Assembly (NCBI GenBank): GCA_903858115.1
Contig: CAIOHR010000226.1
Coordinates: 17,948-81,947, forward strand
From: an uncultured Pirellula sp.
GTDB taxonomy: Bacteria; Planctomycetota; Planctomycetia; Pirellulales; Pirellulaceae
Length of the DNA stretch: 64,000 nt
Reading direction: 5' to 3'
Within the stretch, counting starts at the first letter, position 1. Each line of letters starts with the position of its first letter. Shown one piece after another: positions 18,726 through 29,108 of the stretch. Below the pieces are notes generated by a model. It ran no database searches, was not told the DNA's origin, and worked only from the letters and a program-made list of their open reading frames with translations. The position numbers were made by a program, and so were the translations under genes.

Positions 18726-21560
18726 ATGAACACCGAAATACCCGCTCCACAAAATTCGCAAGACGATTCTGACGATTCCGGTCACCGACGACGGTCTGGA
18801 AAGCAACGCTCGAGTAGCCGGTCTGGAAAGAAAAGCAGCTCGAGCGCACCGACTAGACCCTTGCAAGCCCTGATCCCAAACTCTTTAGAGTTTTTGTGTC
18901 GTGTCGGGTGCATTCTTTTGGTTCTTCTTACACCTTGGTATTTTGGCTCGGTGTATTGGACCTCGCAACAGGTGATTTATTGGGCTGTGGCCGCATTGCT
19001 ATGCACCCTACCATTACTGGCGATTGCAAAAATCGTTTACCGTAAATCGGCTCCGCGGGTCCCTTGGACTTCCTGGGTGTTTCTTTCGCTTGCGGGGTGG
19101 GCATGGCTGCAATCACAGCCATTTTTCTCCGTTGAAAATCATGATGTCTGGTCTCCTCCATCGGTTGCGATGCAGCGTTGGGCCTTGGGTGTCACCGCGT
19201 CTCCAGAAGCAATTTCCGATCGAACGATTCAACTCAATGGTTTTGAACCCGACCGAATGCCGTGTGATCTAGCAAAACTTGACACTTCCAAACTGGCGTG
19301 GAGTATCGAGCCGTTGCACACTCGGGGCGCTGTCGTTGGAATGCTCGTTTGTTCCCTGATGTGCTACTGTGGTTCCTCTTTGTTTTCTTCAAAGCGGGGT
19401 CAGCTTTCGCTGTTTATTGCTTTAACGGTAATGGGGGTAGCAATCGGCTGCTTCGGGCTCCACGGGGCATTTTCTTATCAAGCCGAGAACGTACTTGGGC
19501 TTCGAACGGGAGGGTCGTTTGCCTCTTTTCGATCCAAAAACTCTGCAGGCGGATTTTTGAACATATGCATAGCAGGATGCATTGGGTTAGTCGCATGGAC
19601 GATGAATTTTTCGAGGAGAAAAAGGACAGACTTCAGATATCGATTCAGTGATGAGAGTACCCCGAAGAGGATTCGCGGTGCAGTGGAAGACTTTCTTTCC
19701 GATCTCAATACACCTCAGATCGCTTCGCTTTTGTGTCTCATCACGATTGTCATCGCCTTGATCATGAGCCTTTGTCGCGGCGCGGCAGTGGGGGCATTGG
19801 TCGGAATCATCGGTGCGTCGCTCTTGGTCAATTCTGGCAACAAGGGCCGGGGGAACTGGATTCCAGTCTTAATTCTTCTTTTGACTTCAATCGGATGCAT
19901 GCTGGCCTTTCAAGTGGACGACGACAGCCTCAAGAGGCTTGAAAGTCTTGCAGAGCTAGATCTCGAATTAGAGGCGCTTAAGGGGCGTTCGTATGTCTGG
20001 GGAATGGCATGGAGCGCGATGAGCTATTACGGCTTGCTCGGAAGTGGCCTTGGCACATTTCACTTCGCCTACCTGCCCTTTCAAAATCCCTCGACTCCGG
20101 GATGGTTTTACCATGCGGAAAGTCTATATGCGCAATGCGGTGTTGAATTGGGCTATATCGGTTTAACTGTCTTGATCATCGCGATTTTCGCAAGCTTTTT
20201 GACACTGCAAAAACGGGTTCCAACCGATACATGGAAGGCAGCTTACCCGGCCAAGATCGCTGGTGCCTATTTGTTATTGAGCCAAGCCTCGCATTCGGCA
20301 GTGGATTTTGCAATCATTTTTCCTTCATTGTTCATTCCTGCCTGCCTGCTGCACGGTGCTGTCTCAGAGTCTATTCGACAGGCGGTCTCGTCCAGTTCTA
20401 AACCCATCGATAAACGCGAATCTGCCACCCTAGTTGTCAATGAGAAGCGAAGCATCGGGAAGCTTGCTGTATCGCTAGTGCTGTTTTTGCTGGTGGGCGG
20501 TTTAGGCTATTTGTCCTACAGTTCTCTTGCTAACTTAGCCGCGGGTGAGCGGCTCGAGTTTCAAGCTAGCCAAGAAGATAACGCTCCTCTTGAGAAACGC
20601 CAACCAGGACGTGTTGAACGGCTCCTGGAACAATGGCCGCTCGATACAGCTGCTCTAAAAGAAAATCCACAGGCACTGAAGACGATTGCAGACGCTTGTA
20701 TCTACGACTTTCGAATGAATCAAATGCTCAATATCCCTGTCAACGTTCTGCCTGAAACCGCTTGGCCGAATACCATGCCGATCTTGATGCAACTGGGGTT
20801 GGACAGAGACTCGACCCCAGACGGGCAAGCGAAGATCGTTCAGTTAGCGGGCGGCCCCGCAGCGATTCAATTGATGCAGCAGGCGTCGAGTTTTTATGCT
20901 CGTGCAAACTTGCATTCACCACTTGACTGGCGACTTAGTTGGGGGCGGTGCCTCACCGCTCTTCGCTGTAGCCGAGACGATATGGCGAGAGTGCTACCAG
21001 CGGTGGATTGTTTAGGGAGACACGTTCCCAACCAAGTACTGAACGCGTCGTTTCTCTTCAGGAAGCAGTTATCGGACGAACAGGTGGACAAGGTTTGGAA
21101 ACAAGCAATGCGAACCAATCCTGCGTCGGCCGTCGAAGCAGCCAAAATGATAGTTTCAGAACGAAATATCGACACTCTCGACATCGGGATTTTCCCGCAG
21201 AGGTCCGAGATTTTGGTCCAGCTCGCTCAATCCGTAATTACCAAAAGCAAGTATCCTGAACTGTACGAAAAGCTTTGGAAACGCGCGATCGATGTATTAG
21301 ACACTTCGAAAATGTCTGAAGCGAATACAGAGATCTGGTATGCGGACGCAGCGATCGCCCTGGATGACTTGGATGGTGAGATCAAACACTTGCGAGTCGC
21401 GGTGCGTCTTCAGCCAACGAATGTGGAACTCACCTGCCGATTGATTGAATGTCTAATCAAAGTGGGAGAATACGATCAGGCGAATGCTCTTTACGAACAG
21501 GCTAATAAGTTAGAGTCGTCCAATAAAACCCTTCAAGCCATTAAGACGAAATTACGCTAG
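18726..21560 (+). CDS. O-antigen ligase/polymerase-type membrane protein with helical-repeat tail
   Basis: A 944-residue protein when started at MNTEIPAPQNSQDDSDD (ATG 18726); upstream codons of the open frame look non-coding. A Ser/Arg/Lys-rich cytoplasmic head (~1-45) is followed by about 12 membrane segments (~58-640). Before the later segments lies the Wzy_C-type loop (LRTGGSFASFRSKNSAGGF, and later LLGSGLGTFHFAYLPF with HAESLYAQCGVELG), the hallmark of O-antigen ligases and polymerases. The C-terminal ~330 residues are helical, TPR-like (EIKHLRVAVRLQPTNVELTC, then GEYDQANALYEQANKL). With the divergent export lipoprotein it points to a surface or secreted polysaccharide pathway. Confidence 0.85.
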   Translation: MNTEIPAPQNSQDDSDDSGHRRRSGKQRSSSRSGKKSSSSAPTRPLQALIPNSLEFLCRVGCILLVLLTPWYFGSVYWTSQQVIYWAVAALLCTLPLLAIAKIVYRKSAPRVPWTSWVFLSLAGWAWLQSQPFFSVENHDVWSPPSVAMQRWALGVTASPEAISDRTIQLNGFEPDRMPCDLAKLDTSKLAWSIEPLHTRGAVVGMLVCSLMCYCGSSLFSSKRGQLSLFIALTVMGVAIGCFGLHGAFSYQAENVLGLRTGGSFASFRSKNSAGGFLNICIAGCIGLVAWTMNFSRRKRTDFRYRFSDESTPKRIRGAVEDFLSDLNTPQIASLLCLITIVIALIMSLCRGAAVGALVGIIGASLLVNSGNKGRGNWIPVLILLLTSIGCMLAFQVDDDSLKRLESLAELDLELEALKGRSYVWGMAWSAMSYYGLLGSGLGTFHFAYLPFQNPSTPGWFYHAESLYAQCGVELGYIGLTVLIIAIFASFLTLQKRVPTDTWKAAYPAKIAGAYLLLSQASHSAVDFAIIFPSLFIPACLLHGAVSESIRQAVSSSSKPIDKRESATLVVNEKRSIGKLAVSLVLFLLVGGLGYLSYSSLANLAAGERLEFQASQEDNAPLEKRQPGRVERLLEQWPLDTAALKENPQALKTIADACIYDFRMNQMLNIPVNVLPETAWPNTMPILMQLGLDRDSTPDGQAKIVQLAGGPAAIQLMQQASSFYARANLHSPLDWRLSWGRCLTALRCSRDDMARVLPAVDCLGRHVPNQVLNASFLFRKQLSDEQVDKVWKQAMRTNPASAVEAAKMIVSERNIDTLDIGIFPQRSEILVQLAQSVITKSKYPELYEKLWKRAIDVLDTSKMSEANTEIWYADAAIALDDLDGEIKHLRVAVRLQPTNVELTCRLIECLIKVGEYDQANALYEQANKLESSNKTLQAIKTKLR

Positions 21561-21627
21561 AATCAGAGGCGATTGAACCATCCGCCCCCATTTGTTTTGT
21601 CTGTAGCTGTAGTGTAGTAGGTGCATC

Positions 21628-22779
21628 ATGTGGTTTTCTCAGATCGTCTGGCTCGTGCTGCTTGTAATTGTTGCGCAGATTTCCACAGCGACAGCCATGA
21701 CCACATCGGCGACAACCACATCGGCGACAACCATAACGGCGACAACCATAACGGCGACAACCATAACGCAGACGGAAGCTGTTATCCATGCTCAGCAGAT
21801 GTCGAAACAACTCTCGACTCAAGAGTGGCTAGGGCCCATCGCTGCGGTTGCACTCTCGCCATTTTTCGGACTCGCTTGCCTTTCAGGGATTGCAACTTAT
21901 GGCCCCGAGTGGCTTCAGCAGAAAAGCGTTTTCCTATCAGTTGATAGTCCGATGAACAACCCATTTCTGTTTTGGGTAATGGCGGTCTTAACCGTGATTA
22001 CTAGTTTGCCCCGCTTTACCAAAATCAGCAAACCCATCTCCCTATTGGCTGAGAAGCTCGAATCATATTCTGCAGTCATCATTTTGGTCCTCTTGAAGTT
22101 TGCAGCGTCAGCTTCGATGGAACCACCTCCATCCGTTGAAATCGCTTTGAGTGCGGGAATCCTAAGCGTCTCCAACGATGTGATGTTTTCCATTGCTGCG
22201 GCCGTGAATCTGATTGTGATCAACACGGTAAAACTCGCGATCGAATTTCTTGTTTGGCTGATTCCCATTCCGTTTGTCGATTCGGTCCTGGAAATCTTCA
22301 ACAAATCGCTCTGTGCGGGGCTGGCTGCACTTTATGCTTATAGTCCGTTTTTGGCATCTCTCGTCAATCTTCTACTCTTTGTTGTCTGCGCCTTTTTATT
22401 CTTGAGAGTGACTCGCTATCTGCGATACCTAAAGACGCTCTACATTTGGCCTACAGTTCGATCCGCCATGGGAGTCGATGAATCGAAGGAGTTGGTTTTT
22501 CCTGGATTCACCATCCACAAGTGGAAAGGGATTCCCTCGCGATCTGAGCTTAAGCTCGAGAGAAAAGAAGCAGGCCGAATCGAAATTCTGCACTGTACTT
22601 GGTTGACAACCCATGTATTGGGGACGGCCACAATCAAATCTGCGAACACAGGGATTTTGGCGGATCGATATGTCCTCAGTATGGAGGGGGACGAAGTTTC
22701 CGTCGATGTTCGGAGGGGAACGGTCCCCAAAGAAACACTCGACAGCCAGGTCAACGCAGCAACGACGGTCGCAACTTAG
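21628..22779 (+). CDS. Multi-pass membrane protein with Thr/Ala repeat linker
   Basis: A 383-residue protein. An N-terminal signal-like segment (residues ~1-22) is followed by a Thr/Ala/Ile low-complexity stretch (~24-48) encoded by 15-bp tandem repeats. Then come about five membrane segments (for example IAAVALSPFFGLACLSGIA and SLVNLLLFVVCAFLFLRV), and a soluble C-terminal domain of ~110 residues starting near VDESKELVFPGFTIHK. Function unknown. It follows the ligase-type gene by 67 bp in the same direction and overlaps the convergent PaaI-family gene by 4 bp. Confidence 0.75.
   Translation: MWFSQIVWLVLLVIVAQISTATAMTTSATTTSATTITATTITATTITQTEAVIHAQQMSKQLSTQEWLGPIAAVALSPFFGLACLSGIATYGPEWLQQKSVFLSVDSPMNNPFLFWVMAVLTVITSLPRFTKISKPISLLAEKLESYSAVIILVLLKFAASASMEPPPSVEIALSAGILSVSNDVMFSIAAAVNLIVINTVKLAIEFLVWLIPIPFVDSVLEIFNKSLCAGLAALYAYSPFLASLVNLLLFVVCAFLFLRVTRYLRYLKTLYIWPTVRSAMGVDESKELVFPGFTIHKWKGIPSRSELKLERKEAGRIEILHCTWLTTHVLGTATIKSANTGILADRYVLSMEGDEVSVDVRRGTVPKETLDSQVNAATTVAT
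21700..21773 (+). repeat. 15-bp tandem repeat inside a coding region
   Basis: About 4.9 copies of a 15-bp unit (ACCACATCGGCGACA, changing to ACCATAACGGCGACA in the later copies). Because the period is a multiple of three, copy-number change would lengthen or shorten the Thr/Ala linker without a frameshift. Confidence 0.9.
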
Positions 22780-23171
22780 AGGACCGTACAACTACAGGAA
22801 CTAGCGCAAATGTGCCTTCCGCGATCGTCATGGATTTGACATTCGACGAAGCCAATGCGAAGACCGCGTTGAATGAGTTTACCCGTAGCAATGAGGCGTT
22901 TGGTGACGACAGGCCGCATGAAATGGATATGAAGATCGATGGTCGAGAAATCTTGCCCTGCATCTAGAGTTCGTCCGAATGCGATACCCATGGCCGCATC
23001 CGCGAGAGCAGCAAGAACCCCACCATGCACTCGCCCCATCGGATTGTGAAGCCTAGAGTCTACTGCCAATTCAACGGTTGCCTGCCCAACAGATCGGTCC
23101 TCTTCGGTGGCAGGAAGAACGTGAAAGCCTATCAACTGGGAAATCGGAGCTTCGGAAAATCTATCGGACAT
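22776..23171 (-). CDS. PaaI-family hotdog thioesterase
   Basis: A 131-residue hotdog protein. The motif LHNPMGRVHGGVLAALADAA is the PaaI/YdiI active-site helix (HGGxxxxLxD), and the following strand DFSTIDLHIHFMRPV is the typical substrate-binding stretch. It should hydrolyse acyl- or aroyl-CoA thioesters in the cytoplasm. It overlaps the upstream 126-aa gene by 11 bp and the convergent membrane-protein gene by 4 bp. Confidence 0.9.
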   Translation of the reverse strand: MSDRFSEAPISQLIGFHVLPATEEDRSVGQATVELAVDSRLHNPMGRVHGGVLAALADAAMGIAFGRTLDAGQDFSTIDLHIHFMRPVVTKRLIATGKLIQRGLRIGFVECQIHDDRGRHICASSCSCTVL

Positions 23172-23541
23172 TTTTACGGATGGTTGACGGTGTTGGCTCG
23201 CTCAGATTGAATTCTTGCAACGCGAAGTCAGCATCCAATCGACGTACACTCTTCAATTGAATATCGCCGGATGCCGGATTGATATGATAAACCGCTAGGG
23301 TCTGCTTCGTCTGTTCAAAAATAGCAATCTGCTGAAATCCATTGGAAAGTAAAACACTTGCCATCATGCTGGTCCCAGAAGAACCGACGTGAGCCGGAGC
23401 GACTGCCGAGACTGCCCCCATCCCAGATACGGGATTGGCTGCGTTCTGACTCCAAGTCAGACCGTTGGACAGGAGGATTGCATAACCAAGTCCGAACAAG
23501 ATGGTCGTAAGGGAAAGTCCGCGTAAAAATCGAATTCGCAT
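23161..23541 (-). CDS. Small secreted or membrane-anchored protein, unknown
   Basis: A 126-residue protein when started at MRIRFLRGLSLTTILFGLGY; the AAGGAG 9 bp before this ATG fixes the start and rules out the longer frame. One N-terminal hydrophobic segment (signal or anchor) is followed by a Gly/Ala/Ser-rich stretch and a C-terminal domain with NGFQQIAIFEQTKQTLAVYH, which looks like beta-strands read out as a small propeller-blade-like motif. I have seen similar short planctomycete proteins, but no function is assigned. Its 3' end overlaps the thioesterase start. Confidence 0.72.
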   Translation of the reverse strand: MRIRFLRGLSLTTILFGLGYAILLSNGLTWSQNAANPVSGMGAVSAVAPAHVGSSGTSMMASVLLSNGFQQIAIFEQTKQTLAVYHINPASGDIQLKSVRRLDADFALQEFNLSEPTPSTIRKNVR

Positions 23542-23813
23542 AGAACACAACTCCTTGAGAACAAAGGCATCATCAGCCTTTCTACTTTCCAAGCCACGTT
23601 TTCCGCCAGACCAATCCTGCATTCTCTCCTTGAATCGCATTCGCAGCATTCCGGTGTTCGACGGATCAAAACTCGTATTCCCTCTTTTTGGAGTGGGGTG
23701 CCGGGGAATTGCATCCCCGCAAGTTACTGTGCGCAATATGCAGACTCTGGTATGTTGATAAGCATGTTTTGGCATCAACATCCCTTTTCGCTTTTCTAGC
23801 AAACAGATTGTCA

Positions 23814-24581
23814 ATGGACGAGAATGAAATGGACTCTACGGGAGAAGGTTCAGCTAAAACTGTAGATTCAGCTGCGCACGTAGCATCGGATCCACAGTGG
23901 AAACCGCTATCTGCCAAACAGCGTCGCGTCCTGGGAACTTTGATGGAGAAATCAAAGACAACGCCAGATGCCTATCCCATGACCTTTAGTGGCCTTACGA
24001 CGGGTTGCAATCAAAAAAGCAATCGAGAGCCGGTCACAAACTACACCGTGGATCAAATAGAAACCGTCGTTGACGAATTGCGATCGCTCGGAGCTATCAC
24101 GATCGTACAAGGTTCTGGACGCGTGACCAAGGTTCGTCACTACGCTTATAACTGGATGGTACTGAATAAAACTGAAGCAGCGATTATGACGGAACTGCTG
24201 CTTCGAGGCGAGCAAACATTGGGAGAACTGCGAACGCGTGCATCGCGGATGGAGCCCATCGACGATTTAAAGCATCTACAACAGCTTTTTGACGACCTCA
24301 AGAGCCGAAACCTGGTTGTAGAGCTTTCGCCGCCAGGCCGAGGGCAACTAGTGACACATAATCTATACCCCGAATGGGAGCTCGATCAACTGAAGTGCAA
24401 ATCCGCAAATATGTCGTCGTCGCCAACCGAGGATTCTGAAGATTCCGTTCCGGCAATCCATAGTCGTGGGGTTGTTCCACCTAAGGTAAACGATGAGTTG
24501 GAGCAACTCAAGAAAACGGTGGAGTCTTTAGCAACTCGGCTTGCCTACATCGAATCCGAGTTGGGGATCAAAGCTCCTTGA
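23814..24581 (+). CDS. YceH family (DUF480) double winged-helix protein
   Basis: A 255-residue protein when started at MDENEMDSTGEG (ATG 23814). The DUF480 core starts LSAKQRRVLGTLMEKSKTTP and continues YPMTFSGLTTGCNQKSNREP, both near-diagnostic of YceH. A second winged-helix half follows (MTELLLRGEQTLGELRTRAS). The C terminus adds a Ser/Glu linker and a coiled coil (DELEQLKKTVESLATRLAYI). The family is cytoplasmic and its role is unresolved, with DNA binding expected from the fold. Confidence 0.92.
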   Translation: MDENEMDSTGEGSAKTVDSAAHVASDPQWKPLSAKQRRVLGTLMEKSKTTPDAYPMTFSGLTTGCNQKSNREPVTNYTVDQIETVVDELRSLGAITIVQGSGRVTKVRHYAYNWMVLNKTEAAIMTELLLRGEQTLGELRTRASRMEPIDDLKHLQQLFDDLKSRNLVVELSPPGRGQLVTHNLYPEWELDQLKCKSANMSSSPTEDSEDSVPAIHSRGVVPPKVNDELEQLKKTVESLATRLAYIESELGIKAP

Positions 24582-24812
24582 GTTTGATCCATCGACTTTT
24601 TCTGCCTTTGAAAAGGACGTCGGATTTGCGGTTTCGGCCGAACTAGAACATTCCAATTGGATTTCAACAATTCGCTTAGCGATTTTTCCATGAAGAGCAG
24701 GGAAAGTTTCGCGACTTGTGTTGAACTCGATACTTCTTACTAAGTATTGTTCGCCGGAAGTCGATCGACTTAAGAATAGGTTAGTTTGGTGACTGACGAT
24801 CGAATCTCCAGC

Positions 24813-26180
24813 ATGGGTGTTTTTATGGCAACGTTCGCCAATTTCTTCGCAACGAACAAAGCAACTCCGAATCAAGAATCCCAGGAAGTCACCCGGTTGA
24901 CTTCAGAACTGGAATCTTTGCAGTCAATGTTTCAATCGTTGTCCAAGTCGACTGCAATCATCGAATTCGACCCAGTCGGCAATATTCTCACAGCCAACGA
25001 AAACTTTCTCTTCGCTTTGGGTTACTCCAGAAACGAAATTTTGGGCAAACACCATCGATTGTTTGTAAGGAAGGAGTACTCGAACTCAATCGAATATCAG
25101 AACTTCTGGAAGACACTCGCGGCTGGAGAGTTCGTTGAAGGACAATTCTGTCGCGTAACGAAAAGCGGCAAAGAAATTTGGATTCAAGCCTCTTACAACC
25201 CGGTTATCGACGCCAACGGTCAGATTGTGAAAATTGTCAAATTTGCGAGTGATATAACGGCGCGAAAACAACATGAGGCAGAGTTACTAAGTCAAGTCCA
25301 AGCGGTGGATCATTCATATGCAGTTATAGAATTCAATCTTGATGGTACGGTTCGAACGGCAAATGAAAGCTTCCTCACCGCTTTTGGCTATTCTTTGATC
25401 GAGATTCAAGGCAGGCACCATCGCGTGTTTGTAGATTCGTCGGAGCAAAATACGGAAGCCTACAGAAGCTTCTGGTACCAACTAGGCCGAGGGCAGTTTC
25501 AGCGAGGACGCTACAAACGAATTTGTCGATCAGGAGCACCAATTTGGATTCAAGCGAGTTATAACCCCCTTTTTAATCCACAGGGAGAAGTAACAGGGTT
25601 CATCGAGTACGCTATAGATGTCACACCGGAAGTAGCACGACAGCAACAAATTGGAGTGATAAGCCATTCGATCTCTGAGAGCTCTTCGCAATTCACGCAG
25701 ACAATCAACGAGATCTCGCAAAATGTCAATCGCACTGCAGGGCTAAGTAAAGATGCCAGCTTGCTAACAACGGAGACAAAAGGATCGGTTCAAAGACTAG
25801 ATGAGTCGAGCCGCGTGATCGGAAAAATTGTAGAAGTCATCCAAGAACTCGCTGATCAAACCAATTTGCTTGCCCTAAATGCGACCATTGAATCCGCCCG
25901 CGCGGGGGAAGCTGGCCGTGGTTTTGCCGTTGTCGCAAGCGCTGTTAAGGATCTTGCCAAGCAAACAGGTGCAGCGACGAAAAACATCTCGGAGACGGTG
26001 GAGCAAATTCAAGCAAACATATCCGACGTCGTCACTTCCATCGATGGTATCTCTCAAAGCGTCACGGATGTTTCCAACAGCATGAACACGATTGCTGCTG
26101 CTGTTGAGGAGCAATCGGTCACCATGCGATCCATTAGCCAAACGGCCCGTGAACTCCAAGAAATGGGGAGTTCTTCGTAA
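24813..26180 (+). CDS. Soluble methyl-accepting chemotaxis protein with two PAS domains
   Basis: A 455-residue protein (start ATG 24813; a second ATG at 24825 and a TTG at 24786 are alternatives). Two closely similar PAS-PAC units occupy ~35-155 and ~160-280, each with ANE(N/S)FL.A(F/L)GYS and a terminal WIQASYNP. A short MCP signalling domain follows (~290-455), whose hairpin tip is [20 protein letters not shown] then [17 protein letters not shown]. There is no membrane segment, so it is a cytoplasmic sensor; PAS domains of this type often bind haem or FAD, but the cofactor cannot be read here. No che genes are adjacent. Confidence 0.93.
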   Translation: MGVFMATFANFFATNKATPNQESQEVTRLTSELESLQSMFQSLSKSTAIIEFDPVGNILTANENFLFALGYSRNEILGKHHRLFVRKEYSNSIEYQNFWKTLAAGEFVEGQFCRVTKSGKEIWIQASYNPVIDANGQIVKIVKFASDITARKQHEAELLSQVQAVDHSYAVIEFNLDGTVRTANESFLTAFGYSLIEIQGRHHRVFVDSSEQNTEAYRSFWYQLGRGQFQRGRYKRICRSGAPIWIQASYNPLFNPQGEVTGFIEYAIDVTPEVARQQQIGVISHSISESSSQFTQTINEISQNVNRTAGLSKDASLLTTETKGSVQRLDESSRVIGKIVEVIQELADQTNLLALNATIESARAGEAGRGFAVVASAVKDLAKQTGAATKNISETVEQIQANISDVVTSIDGISQSVTDVSNSMNTIAAAVEEQSVTMRSISQTARELQEMGSSS

Positions 26181-26192
26181 CAAACAAAGGAG

Positions 26193-27971
26193 CTATTTCA
26201 GGATCATGTCATCCACCGTCTTGCCCGATGGAATCATCGGCAGAACGTGTTCCTGGTAAGGCACTTCGACATCGAGAACGAATCCACCGGGGTAATCGAT
26301 CATCTCTTGAAGTGCAGCTTCGAGATCGCATTTCTTTCGCACGGTTGCAGCGCCGAGGCCGTATCCCTTGGCAATCTGCACGAAGTTAGGATATCGGTTC
26401 GCAGCATACGAATGGGCCACTGTGGAGCCCGGTCCACTCGCTTCTTCATCGTCGATCGGTCCGAGATACGTATGAGCTCGATTGGAGCCCATGAATCGAT
26501 CTTCCCATTGAACCACCATTCCGAGATGCTGGTTGTTCAAAAGCAAAACCTTGACCGGTAGTTTCTCACATCGTAACGTCGCAAGTTCCTGAATGTTCAT
26601 TTGGAACGACCCGTCTCCATCGATATCGATCACCAAGGCATCAGGATGAGCCGCTTGAACACCCATTGCGCACGGCAATCCGAAGCCCATCGTACCAAGT
26701 CCGCTGCTGCTCATCCAAGTTCGAGGTTTGCGGAATTGGAAAAACTGTGCGGCCCACATCTGATGCTGCCCCACGCCCACCGTTACGTAAGTCTCACGAT
26801 TTTTGGTAAGGTTCGACAGCGTTCGAATCGCATGCTGCTGCAAAATACCATCAAACTGTTCGTCATATGCAAACGGAAACTTTGTCTTCAAGTCTTTGCA
26901 GTGCTTCACCCACGCAGAAATGTCTTCTGGTGCGTCAACGATCTTGTTGAGTTCGGATAAAGCCACCTTGATGTCACTTCGCACCGAAATGTGCGCGATC
27001 TTGTTTTTGTTGAGTTCGGAAGGATCAACATCGATATGAACTATCTTGGCATTCTTGGCAAACGAAGCCAAATGCCCCGTAACGCGATCGTCAAATCGAA
27101 CTCCTAATGCAATCAATAGATCGCAATCTTTTACAGCGTAGTTTGCATAGGCACTGCCGTGCATACCCAACATGTCCATCGAAAGCGAGGCCTCCGCGGG
27201 ATAAACCCCAAGCCCCATGACGGTCATGGTTACGGGGATCCCAGTTTTCTCAACCAGCGTTCGCAGTTCGTTGGAAGCTTCCCCCGTTACGATTCCTCCA
27301 CCACAATAAAAGATGGGTCGTTTGCTGTGCTTAATCGCAGCAGCGATCTGTCGAATTTGCTCAGGTTGCGCATCTGGCAATCTTCCGGGCTTGTAGCCGG
27401 GTAAGTCCATAGGCACATCCCAATCGACCTCACAGCTCATCATTTGGACATCCTTTGGGATATCGATCAAAACGGGGCCAGGCCGACCCGTGGTTGCGAT
27501 ATGGAAAGCTTCCTTCATGATCCGAGGTAGATCTTCCGTCTTGGTCACCAAATAATGGTGTTTCGTGATTCCCCGACAGATTTCGACCATCGGAGTCTCT
27601 TGAAAAGCATCGGAGCCTATTACCGCTGTCGGTACCTGCCCGGTAATCGCCAGCATCGGGATCGAGTCCATCTTCGCATCTGCGATACTCGTTACGAGAT
27701 TGGTTGCACCGGGCCCGCTCGTCGCCATCGCCACACCGATCTTGCCTGTGGACCTCGCATAACCTTGGGCCGCGAAAGCGCCCCCCTGCTCGTGACGAGG
27801 CAAAATCGTGCGAATCTTGTCCCCATAAAACGTAAGCGACTGGTGTAGCGGCATGCTGCAACCGCCAGGATAAGCAAAAATGACGTCGACGCCATGATCG
27901 ACCAAAGACTTCACCACAATATCGGCGCCAGTCATGACAGTGGTTGCTTGGCGATCTGAAACGGAAGCCAT
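26193..27971 (-). CDS. ilvB: Acetolactate synthase, large (catalytic) subunit
   Basis: A 592-residue TPP enzyme of branched-chain amino acid synthesis, condensing pyruvate with pyruvate or 2-oxobutyrate. Motifs: the N-terminal [15 protein letters not shown], the catalytic Glu in [15 protein letters not shown], the FAD-domain stretch [14 protein letters not shown], and the TPP-Mg motif [17 protein letters not shown]. The length and domain order match the biosynthetic form. An ilvN regulatory subunit is not next to it. The next gene upstream on this strand is absent for ~150 bp. Confidence 0.96.
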   Translation of the reverse strand: MASVSDRQATTVMTGADIVVKSLVDHGVDVIFAYPGGCSMPLHQSLTFYGDKIRTILPRHEQGGAFAAQGYARSTGKIGVAMATSGPGATNLVTSIADAKMDSIPMLAITGQVPTAVIGSDAFQETPMVEICRGITKHHYLVTKTEDLPRIMKEAFHIATTGRPGPVLIDIPKDVQMMSCEVDWDVPMDLPGYKPGRLPDAQPEQIRQIAAAIKHSKRPIFYCGGGIVTGEASNELRTLVEKTGIPVTMTVMGLGVYPAEASLSMDMLGMHGSAYANYAVKDCDLLIALGVRFDDRVTGHLASFAKNAKIVHIDVDPSELNKNKIAHISVRSDIKVALSELNKIVDAPEDISAWVKHCKDLKTKFPFAYDEQFDGILQQHAIRTLSNLTKNRETYVTVGVGQHQMWAAQFFQFRKPRTWMSSSGLGTMGFGLPCAMGVQAAHPDALVIDIDGDGSFQMNIQELATLRCEKLPVKVLLLNNQHLGMVVQWEDRFMGSNRAHTYLGPIDDEEASGPGSTVAHSYAANRYPNFVQIAKGYGLGAATVRKKCDLEAALQEMIDYPGGFVLDVEVPYQEHVLPMIPSGKTVDDMILK

Positions 27972-28119
27972 TCGCGGTACTCCAAAAAGTTAGAAATCCT
28001 ATGAATCTGAGACTATGAGTATACCACTTGATAAAAGGTTCGTCGAATCAAAACAACTTATCCAGAAGGCCGTTTCGGCTCTAACGATTTCCCTCGGCAA
28101 TAACCCTTAAGTCGTTGCG

Positions 28120-29106
28120 TTAAGAGTTACGCTCGGAGTAAAGAGCGCTTGGATGCGGGAAACCGAGTGATTTATCGACGATGTTGAAGAGACTCTCGCC
28201 TGCGAAATAGCGTCTCAGGTTTTCACAAATCAAATTGGTAGTATCGTCTGTTCGCAAAGCCGCTTGGGCGCCAACATGAGGCGTGATGAGAACGTTCGGG
28301 AATCCCCATAGTGGGCTGCCATTCGGCAGTGGCTCTATTTCAGTTACATCTAACCCAGCACCCGCTAAATGGCCTTCGGTCAATACTTCACACAGATCTG
28401 ATTCTCGAACACAAGCCCCACGAGCGACGTTGATCAAATACGATCCCTTTGGCATCGCGCGTAGTATCTCTTTATCAACAACCCCTCGCGTGGATTCATT
28501 GAGTGGCAATGTCAAAACGAGAATGTCAGACCATTCCGCTAGTTCTCGCAATCGCGTGTGATCCCAGAGTTCATCGAGTCCCTCAGGCTTGCGATCCGGA
28601 AAATAATCAGTCGCTCGAATGGATACACCGAACGGTTGAAGAACTTGTACCAGTCTGCGGCCGTTCCCACCCATACCAACGATTCCAACGCGTTTGCCGT
28701 ATAGGTCATCGGTGGGACGGCGAACGAACTCACGTTTTTGCCATTGGCGATAAAAAATCGGAATCCCTCGAAGCAAACCGAAAAGTAAGGCCAAGGTCTG
28801 TTCCGCCACTTGATTGGCAAACAACCCTGAAGCACTGCAGACTACGATGTTTGACGCGATAACGGATGGTGCCAGGCAGTGGTCAAGGCCGGCGGCAGAA
28901 GACTGAATGAACTTGAGCTTTCCTTGCTCAACCACTTGAGCCCAAGGAACGGGAACTTTGGCATGCCCAACGAAAACTTCCGCATCGAAAATCCGTTGCG
29001 GAATATTTTCTTGAGTCGCTTCAATAAAACGGCAGTTGGGTGCCGCATCACGCATCTGTTGAACGTGACGTTCCTGAGTGGGAAAGCAATAGACGAGGTC
29101 GATCAC
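28120..29106 (-). CDS. D-isomer-specific 2-hydroxyacid dehydrogenase
   Basis: A 328-residue NAD(P)-dependent dehydrogenase. The Rossmann motif is VGIVGMGGNGRRLVQVL. The catalytic Arg lies in LINVARGACVRESDL, the Glu in DVTEIEPLPNGSPLW, and the His in VLITPHVGAQAALRT. It is closest in style to the phosphoglycerate/glyoxylate reductase-like members, and the substrate cannot be told. The start lies 2 bp after the stop of the ABC permease gene, so the two are coupled. Confidence 0.93.
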   Translation of the reverse strand: MIDLVYCFPTQERHVQQMRDAAPNCRFIEATQENIPQRIFDAEVFVGHAKVPVPWAQVVEQGKLKFIQSSAAGLDHCLAPSVIASNIVVCSASGLFANQVAEQTLALLFGLLRGIPIFYRQWQKREFVRRPTDDLYGKRVGIVGMGGNGRRLVQVLQPFGVSIRATDYFPDRKPEGLDELWDHTRLRELAEWSDILVLTLPLNESTRGVVDKEILRAMPKGSYLINVARGACVRESDLCEVLTEGHLAGAGLDVTEIEPLPNGSPLWGFPNVLITPHVGAQAALRTDDTTNLICENLRRYFAGESLFNIVDKSLGFPHPSALYSERNS

Positions 29107-29108
29107 GC

